From positions 1-26,043 of IMG/VR virus record IMGVR_UViG_3300030102_003614: a stretch of 26,043 nt of DNA; one strand, given 5' to 3'. The position numbers were made by a program, and so were the translations under genes. The stretch is from a virus. Positions within the stretch are counted from its first letter, which is position 1; every line of letters begins with the position of its first letter. Of this stretch, positions 22,273-26,043 are shown one piece after another. The notes under the pieces were generated by a model. It saw nothing but the letters and a program-made list of their open reading frames with translations. It searched no databases and had not been told where the DNA came from.

Positions 22273-22540
22273 AAAACTATTACCAGAAATATCTGGTATT
22301 AATAAAGCTGGTAACGAATGGAAAAAGCAAGATTTTATTATAGATACTGGCGCGCAGTTTAACCCAGAATTATGTATTTCTACATTCAAAGAAAATATAG
22401 ATGTCATAAAGAATATAAACATAGGTTCTGATTTAGAAGTAGAACTAAACTTATATTCAAAACCCTATAATGATAAATACTTTCATAATATTATAGCTTG
22501 GAAAATAACAGTATTGGATAACGAACAAACACCGTTTTAA
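22250..22540 (+). CDS. DUF3127 OB-fold protein, likely SSB-like
   Basis: The 96-residue protein matches DUF3127: VKGKLKKLLPEISGINKAG (about 3-21), EWKKQDFIIDTGAQFNP (about 23-39), and YFHNIIAWKIT (about 77-87). Members are small OB-fold proteins found mostly in Bacteroidota and their phages, with suspected single-stranded DNA binding. The last residues, DNEQTPF, resemble the acidic tip ending in Pro-Phe that bacterial SSB uses to recruit partners. It sits among replication and recombination genes, so an SSB role is likely. The leader is A-rich (AAAAACAAAAAAA then ATG). Confidence 0.75.
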   Translation: MIVKGKLKKLLPEISGINKAGNEWKKQDFIIDTGAQFNPELCISTFKENIDVIKNINIGSDLEVELNLYSKPYNDKYFHNIIAWKITVLDNEQTPF

Positions 22541-22541
22541 G

Positions 22542-22913
22542 ATGTTAAAAGGTTATGAAAACATTACGTATGAACTAACAGCTGAAGAAAAAGAATTATT
22601 ACCTATTATTGTTAAAGGTTTGTTAAATAAAAAAGGTAAAGAAAACGCTGTTAGCGGTACTAAAATACAGAAAGCGCTTAACTTAACTGGCGCACGTCTA
22701 AGAAAAATAATTGGGTATATAAGAACAAATGATTTAATCTTTGGCTTATGTTCTACTAAAAGCGGTTACTATGTCGCTAAAGACATACGCGAATTAAGCG
22801 ACTGTATGACTTCATTAAAGCAAAGAATTTATGCGCAAATGAAGACTTTACATTCACTTGAAAAACAGTCTTTAATGATTGGTGGAACGGGTCAATTAAC
22901 AATATTTGAATAA
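22542..22913 (+). CDS. winged-helix protein with clamp-binding-like tail
   Basis: The 123-residue protein has LTAEEKELLPIIVKGLLNKK (about 12-31) and then VSGTKIQKALNLTGARLRKI (about 37-56), a helix-turn-helix, then a wing around YYVAKDIREL. A C-terminal helix ends with GQLTIFE. QLTIF is close to the QLxLF-type motif that binds the bacterial beta sliding clamp. Similar proteins occur in early regions of Bacteroidota phages as I recall, without assigned function. It ends one base into the replication gene (TAATG). Confidence 0.65.
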   Translation: MLKGYENITYELTAEEKELLPIIVKGLLNKKGKENAVSGTKIQKALNLTGARLRKIIGYIRTNDLIFGLCSTKSGYYVAKDIRELSDCMTSLKQRIYAQMKTLHSLEKQSLMIGGTGQLTIFE

Positions 22914-23551
22914 TGGAAATAATAAGAGTAATAAAAAATAGAAACTATAGTACTATAGCAAATAATGTATTTAGAGACAAAAACGTAAGCTTAAAGGGTA
23001 AAGGTCTTTTAGCTTTAATTTTATCATTACCAAACGACTGGAATTTAAATATATCAGGACTAAGTAAAATAACTAAAGAAGGTAAACATTCTATTAGCAC
23101 CACCATAAACGAACTTATACAATGCAAGTATATAGAACGTAATATAATACGTAATAAAGGTATGTTTAAAGGTTATCAGTATATAGTTTATGAAGAACCG
23201 AAAGCTAATAATTCGGACACGGTAAAACCGATTACGGAAAACCAGCAACAAATAAATAAAGAAGAAAATAAAATAACTATAAAAAAAGATATAATACAAG
23301 AATTAAAAACTGAAGTAGCGCATTACGAAGGGTGCGAAAATATAGTTAAAATAGAATTTTTAGAATATTGGTTAGAACCAAGTAAAAGTGGTAAAACACG
23401 TTTTGAAATGCAAAAGACATGGGACACAAATAGAAGACTTAAAACATGGATAAAAAACAATAATAAATGGTATGGTAGTAAAACAAATAAATTAGATAGG
23501 CAAGTAGGTGCATGGGTTTCAGCGCGTGATATGATAGAAAAAAATGGTTAA
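22913..23551 (+). CDS. replication initiator or organiser (winged helix, RepO-like)
   Basis: The 212-residue protein has an N-terminal winged helix (about 1-95): YSTIANNVFRDKNVSLKGKG, LLALILSLPNDWN, and ISGLSKITKEGKHSISTTIN. A polar linker follows, and then a C-terminal region with FLEYWLEPSKSGKTRFEMQK (149-168) and TNRRLKTWIKNN, as in phage O/DnaD-like replication proteins. Such proteins bind the origin and help load the replicative helicase; since no helicase is encoded, the host DnaB would be recruited. It overlaps the gene on each side. Confidence 0.75.
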   Translation: MEIIRVIKNRNYSTIANNVFRDKNVSLKGKGLLALILSLPNDWNLNISGLSKITKEGKHSISTTINELIQCKYIERNIIRNKGMFKGYQYIVYEEPKANNSDTVKPITENQQQINKEENKITIKKDIIQELKTEVAHYEGCENIVKIEFLEYWLEPSKSGKTRFEMQKTWDTNRRLKTWIKNNNKWYGSKTNKLDRQVGAWVSARDMIEKNG

Positions 23552-23774
23552 AGGTTATAAAAAAGAAAAATTTAAAAAAGTTGAAAAAAGGGTTATTGAA
23601 TATTTTTTTACAAAACATAATAACGACTGGAAAACAATGCAAAAGATATTTAAAATATCTATTACAGCTTTGAATAGAATTATAAGTGACGAATTGGAAC
23701 GAAGGTATAATAATAAAAGAAAAATAGAAAAAGAAAATGAAGAAAATAAAAGAAATAGAAATAAAAGAACTTAA
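23544..23774 (+). CDS. small basic HTH protein
   Basis: The 76-residue protein contains VIEYFFTKHNNDWKTMQKIF (about 17-36) and then KISITALNRIISDELERRYN, a plausible helix-turn-helix, and ends in a Lys/Asn/Arg-rich tail. It overlaps the replication gene (ATG at 23544) and shares 38 bases with the following gene. A DNA-binding accessory or regulator is likely. The exact target is unknown. Confidence 0.6.
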   Translation: MVKGYKKEKFKKVEKRVIEYFFTKHNNDWKTMQKIFKISITALNRIISDELERRYNNKRKIEKENEENKRNRNKRT

Positions 23775-24117
23775 ATTACTTTGTGTTGATTTAATTAGTA
23801 AAACTTTAGTAGAACTTGGGCAAAATAAAACTGATAAAGAGATAGTAGTATTAGCTACGTCTTTAGCTGAAGATTTAAAAGAAGACTTTTATAAATTATA
23901 TTTTATAGATATACAAAAAAGTTTTCGTGAAGGCGTAAGAAGAACTGAATTATTTTCTTTGAATGTTAAAACTTATTATACTTGGATTAGAACGCATAGA
24001 AACTTAATCTGGGCTAACGAAAGTAAAGAAAGTACACAAATAGATAAAAGATTAAAATATAGAAGTAGAAATAATACTGGCATGATTACTTTAAAACAAA
24101 AACTAATAAATGTTTAA
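23737..24117 (+). CDS. helical hypothetical protein in replication module
   Basis: The 126-residue protein is mainly helical: ELKLLCVDLISKTLVELGQN (about 11-30), KEIVVLATSLAEDLKEDFYK (about 34-53), IDIQKSFREGVRRTE (about 57-71), and NVKTYYTWIRTHRNLIW (about 76-92). I recall similar proteins next to phage initiators in Bacteroidota phages, where a helicase-loader role has been suspected from position. No motif confirms it. The start overlaps the preceding gene and the end overlaps the next. Confidence 0.6.
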   Translation: MKKIKEIEIKELKLLCVDLISKTLVELGQNKTDKEIVVLATSLAEDLKEDFYKLYFIDIQKSFREGVRRTELFSLNVKTYYTWIRTHRNLIWANESKESTQIDKRLKYRSRNNTGMITLKQKLINV

Positions 24118-24367
24118 CGAAGACGATTATATAAAAGGCATATATTCTATTTATACTGACCCTAGAGAATTTGACGGTAATAAAGTTAAATGTAGTCTTT
24201 GTGATAATGAAGCTGAAGACTGGGACGAAGTATGCGAAGACCACCAACTTTGTGACGATTGTTCGGAATATAATTTAGACTGTAGATGTGATTTTTTTAT
24301 AGAACAATACAATAGAAATAGACAGCCAAAAGATTGGATTAAAAATATATCAGAAATAGATTATTAA
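24110..24367 (+). CDS. acidic two-site zinc-binding protein
   Basis: The 85-residue protein has eight metal ligands in order: C28, C31, C42, H45, C48, C51, C58 and C60. They suit two zinc sites in a compact finger. The surroundings are strongly acidic (DDYIK, EDWDEV, CDDCSEYNLDC), unlike DNA-binding fingers, so protein binding is more likely. It is the last gene before a 97-base gap that contains a promoter. No family is recognised. Confidence 0.65.
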   Translation: MFNEDDYIKGIYSIYTDPREFDGNKVKCSLCDNEAEDWDEVCEDHQLCDDCSEYNLDCRCDFFIEQYNRNRQPKDWIKNISEIDY

Positions 24368-24402
24368 CAATAAAATATTAATAACTACTTAATTAAAAAA
24401 GA

Positions 24403-24432
24403 TTTATAATAAAAAAAATATATATATGTTTG
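24403..24432 (+). promoter_or_regulatory. promoter for the right-end genes
   Basis: TATGTTTG at 24425-24432 matches the -7 element TAnnTTTG exactly and is the same octamer as in the early promoter. TTTA at 24403-24406, one base off TTTG, lies 18 bases upstream, the same spacing. RNA would start near 24439, 26 bases before the ATG at 24465. It lies in a 97-base gap and would drive the small membrane protein, NinB-like, VRR-NUC and HNH genes. Confidence 0.6.
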
Positions 24433-24464
24433 CTACTATGTTGCATAATTTAATTTTATCTTTA

Positions 24465-24602
24465 ATGAAAACACTTATAGGTATTGCAACTTTTTTACTT
24501 TGTATACCGTTTTTCTTTTGTGTTTATTTATGGATAGCTACTAAAAGACATTTTGAAATACAGCGTAAAAATATCAAAAGGCAAAATAATATATCAAACT
24601 AA
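24465..24602 (+). CDS. 45-residue single-span membrane protein
   Basis: The ATG at 24465 opens 45 codons ending TAA at 24600-24602. Residues 2-24 are KTLIGIATFLLCIPFF and on to YLWI, a clear membrane span, followed by a basic cytoplasmic-type tail (TKRHFEIQRKNIKRQ). In-frame ATGs at 24426 and 24438 exist, but the first overlaps the promoter -7 box and the second sits at the predicted RNA start. The end overlaps the NinB-like gene by 50 bases. Function unknown. Confidence 0.55.
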   Translation: MKTLIGIATFLLCIPFFFCVYLWIATKRHFEIQRKNIKRQNNISN

Positions 24603-24933
24603 TACAAAGCTATTAGAATATATACAAACAATTTCAGACGATACTATAGCTGAAATAGAAATAACTTTATTAGAAGATAGTAGAAGCAATAAGCAAAATA
24701 AACTTTGGTGGACTTGGGCTAAAATTATTGGTGATACTTTAGGATATTCCAAAAACGAAATACACGATATTCTAAAGGCAAAGTTTCTAACGCGTGAATA
24801 TATACAAGACGGTAAAACAAAAAAGTATATAAAGTCTACAGCAACTTTATCTAAGTCTGAATTTAATAAACTTACTAATGACGTTTTCTTTTGGGCTAAT
24901 GATACTTTAAATATTAATTTACCGCATGAATAA
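24553..24933 (+). CDS. NinB-like recombination protein
   Basis: The 126-residue protein shows the NinB (Orf family) pattern: EDSRSNKQNKLWWTWAKIIG (41-60), GYSKNEIHDILKAKFL (about 64-79), and a final STATLSKSEFNKLTNDVFFW (about 95-114), then a short acidic end. NinB proteins bind ssDNA and SSB and replace RecFOR in phage recombination. The start must be TTG at 24553 (or ATT before it), because the frame closes at TAG 24535 and no ATG precedes the conserved part. It overlaps the membrane protein gene by 50 bases. Confidence 0.75.
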   Translation: MKYSVKISKGKIIYQTNTKLLEYIQTISDDTIAEIEITLLEDSRSNKQNKLWWTWAKIIGDTLGYSKNEIHDILKAKFLTREYIQDGKTKKYIKSTATLSKSEFNKLTNDVFFWANDTLNINLPHE

Positions 24934-25339
24934 ACTAATAGTTATGAGTGAAGCAATATTACAAGCTGAAGTTGTAAAGTATATTTCTTTACAGTACCCT
25001 AAAGCAAAGTATTGCGCTTCGCTTGGTGGTATTTATACTTCACCTACGCAAGCTATTAAAGCAAAAAGAACTGGCTACAAACGTGGCTTTCCAGACTTAC
25101 AAATTACTGAAGCAAGGGGCGGTTATTTTGGTTTGTTCTTAGAATTAAAAACTAATAAAGGGCGTGCTACAAAAGACCAAAAAGAATGGATTGAAGACTT
25201 AACTAATAGAGGTTATAAAGCTTTAATTGTAAAAGGAATTGACGAAAGTATAAATGCAATAGATAATTATATGAAGCAAAGTAATACTGTTATATCTAAT
25301 TGTAAGGAAGATTACTGTAGATTACAAGAATGCTTATGA
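24926..25339 (+). CDS. VRR-NUC domain nuclease
   Basis: The 137-residue protein is a minimal VRR-NUC: E15, then LGGIYTSPTQAIKAKRTGYK (about 33-52), GFPDLQI with D57, and LELKTNKGRA with E73 and K75, then Q85. This is the PD-(D/E)XK layout of phage single-domain VRR nucleases, which cleave branched DNA such as Holliday junctions. The ATG at 24926 overlaps the NinB-like stop by 8 bases; a second in-frame Met at residue 7 begins MSEAILQAE and is an alternative start. Junction resolution is the likely role. Confidence 0.85.
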   Translation: MNKLIVMSEAILQAEVVKYISLQYPKAKYCASLGGIYTSPTQAIKAKRTGYKRGFPDLQITEARGGYFGLFLELKTNKGRATKDQKEWIEDLTNRGYKALIVKGIDESINAIDNYMKQSNTVISNCKEDYCRLQECL

Positions 25340-25668
25340 AAAAAGTAAGTAAAAAACAAAGTAAAATAAATAATGAACTTAAAAAAGTATATAATCTTAT
25401 AAGCGAAACACGTGGTCATTATTGTACGGGTTGCGGGCGTTCTAATGTACCGTTAAGTCATTCGCATATAATTCCAAGAAGTAGAAGACCAGACTTAGTA
25501 TGTGATATAAATAATATTACTTATCATTGTTTGATTGGACCAGATAATAGTAAAGGGTGTCATAGTATTTGGGAAAGTAAAGAACGCTATAAGCTATTGG
25601 ATTACCATAAAAACATGGAATATATTTTAGAAAATGACTTAGAATATTATTATTTAATTATTGAGTAA
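25330..25668 (+). CDS. HNH-like zinc nuclease, divergent
   Basis: The 112-residue protein has C32/C35 (CTGC), then LSHSHIIPRSRRPDLVCDIN (42-61) with H44 and H46, N61/N62, and later C67 and GCHSIW with C77 and H78. The SHIIPRS motif and zinc knuckles are those of HNH-type enzymes in phage recombination regions. The classical DHI or NHH order is replaced by S-H-I. It follows the VRR-NUC gene with a 10-base overlap and precedes a regular HNH gene (TAATG). Confidence 0.65.
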   Translation: MLMKKVSKKQSKINNELKKVYNLISETRGHYCTGCGRSNVPLSHSHIIPRSRRPDLVCDINNITYHCLIGPDNSKGCHSIWESKERYKLLDYHKNMEYILENDLEYYYLIIE

Positions 25669-25970
25669 TGCCAAAACTAAATAGTAGTAGACCACGTGCT
25701 TGGATAAAAAAAAGAAAAAGAGTAGTTAGTATTAGTGACAATAGTAATTTTTATAACAGTAGACAATGGCGTAGATTACGTCAATATGTAATGCAGCTTA
25801 ACCCATTATGTAAGCATTGTAAAGATAAAGGTATTGTAAAAGCTGGTGAGTGTATAGACCATATAATACCAATAAGACTTGGTGGGGAAAAACTAAGTAT
25901 AAATAATTTGCAAACACTATGTAATAGCTGTCATGCTGTAAAGAGTGGCAAAGAAGCACATAAAAACTAA
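25668..25970 (+). CDS. HNH endonuclease next to the packaging genes
   Basis: The 100-residue protein is a standard small HNH enzyme: FYNSRQWRRLRQYVMQLNPL (28-47), C48 and C51, CIDHIIPIRLGG with D64/H65 (62-73), NNLQTLCNSCHAVKSG with N80, C85, C88 and H89. In HK97-like phages an HNH protein coded beside terS is needed with terminase for cos cleavage. Here terS is at the other end of the window, so the two would be adjacent if the genome is circular. The N-terminus is basic. Confidence 0.9.
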   Translation: MPKLNSSRPRAWIKKRKRVVSISDNSNFYNSRQWRRLRQYVMQLNPLCKHCKDKGIVKAGECIDHIIPIRLGGEKLSINNLQTLCNSCHAVKSGKEAHKN

Positions 25971-26043
25971 TGACTTATAAAAAAAAAATAAAAATATATA
26001 CAGTAGGGGGGTGCAAAATCTTAGAATGCTTTTTTTTGTACAT
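25970..26043 (+). CDS. possible partial small gene running off the right edge
   Basis: ATG at 25970 overlaps the HNH stop (TAATG) and the frame stays open to the window edge (MTYKKKIKIYTVGGCKILEC and on). If the right end joins the left end, it continues open to TAA at 53-55, giving 42 residues. The coupling pattern favours a gene; the composition and short length favour chance. No family recognised. Confidence 0.2.
   Translation, partial: MTYKKKIKIYTVGGCKILECFFLY
26006..26014. other. candidate packaging-site (cos) region
   Basis: GGGGGGTGC at 26006-26014 is the only such G-run in this AT-rich window, placed between the HNH gene and the left-end terminase cluster. Cos sites of HK97-type phages lie in this interval and have GC-rich overhangs. 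No protein-binding repeats are clear around it, so this is a position-based guess. Confidence 0.3.

Noticed and set aside
1-26043. Lysogeny module or tRNA genes
   Set aside because: No integrase, excisionase or clear CI-type repressor was seen, and no cloverleaf with CCA-type acceptor could be read; the small HTH proteins sit in the replication module. A computed tRNA search would settle the latter.

Overview
The window looks like a complete or nearly complete genome of a small tailed phage of the siphovirus type. It is about 26 kb, AT-rich, and every supported gene is on the + strand. The host is most likely a member of the Bacteroidota, probably a flavobacterium. I infer this from three things: promoter-like sites fit TAnnTTTG with a TTTG-like box 18-20 bases upstream; start codons follow A-rich leaders instead of Shine-Dalgarno sequences; and several proteins belong to families I associate with Bacteroidota phages (DUF3127, the small KRKR-rich basic protein, the replication winged-helix proteins). 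The phage assignment rests on an unbroken HK97-type head and tail gene order.

Layout. Positions 1-2756 hold small accessory genes, the P27-type small terminase and the large terminase. Positions 2836-7017 hold portal, an unusually long prohead protease and the HK97-fold major capsid protein, closed by a strong intrinsic terminator. Positions 7161-9140 hold head-tail connectors and tail completion proteins. Positions 9162-13638 hold the tail tube, the two tail-assembly chaperones joined by a textbook -1 frameshift site, and the tape measure. Positions 13638-17052 hold a large baseplate or tail-tip protein and a fibre. Positions 17066-19090 hold a lysis cassette (a holin-like protein, an M15 peptidase, a second membrane protein) followed by a metallophosphoesterase.

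Positions 19091-19349 are the only intergenic stretch of any size besides 7018-7254. It holds a terminator, two promoter candidates and a long inverted repeat, and is the likely switch between late and early transcription. Positions 19350-24367 are a run of overlapping early genes: small unknowns, a putative annealing protein, a Cas4/RecB-like nuclease, a stand-alone DnaA domain IV-like protein, a DUF3127 OB-fold protein with an SSB-like tail, a winged-helix protein with a sliding-clamp-like C-terminus, a replication initiator and small HTH or zinc proteins. A second promoter at about 24403-24432 leads into a small membrane protein, a NinB-like protein, a VRR-NUC nuclease and two HNH-type proteins (24465-25970).

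How it works together. There is no DNA polymerase, helicase, primase, integrase or repressor. The early genes look built to recruit host replication (DnaA-like binding, initiator, SSB tail, clamp motif) and to recombine or process DNA. The HNH gene at the right end and terS near the left end would be neighbours if the genome is circular or was cut at a packaging site; a G-run lies between them. The most useful observations are the frameshift signal, the protease fusion with a possible internal start, the 19.1-19.35 kb control region, the DnaA domain IV protein, and several short genes of 33-59 residues that a 60-residue cutoff would miss.
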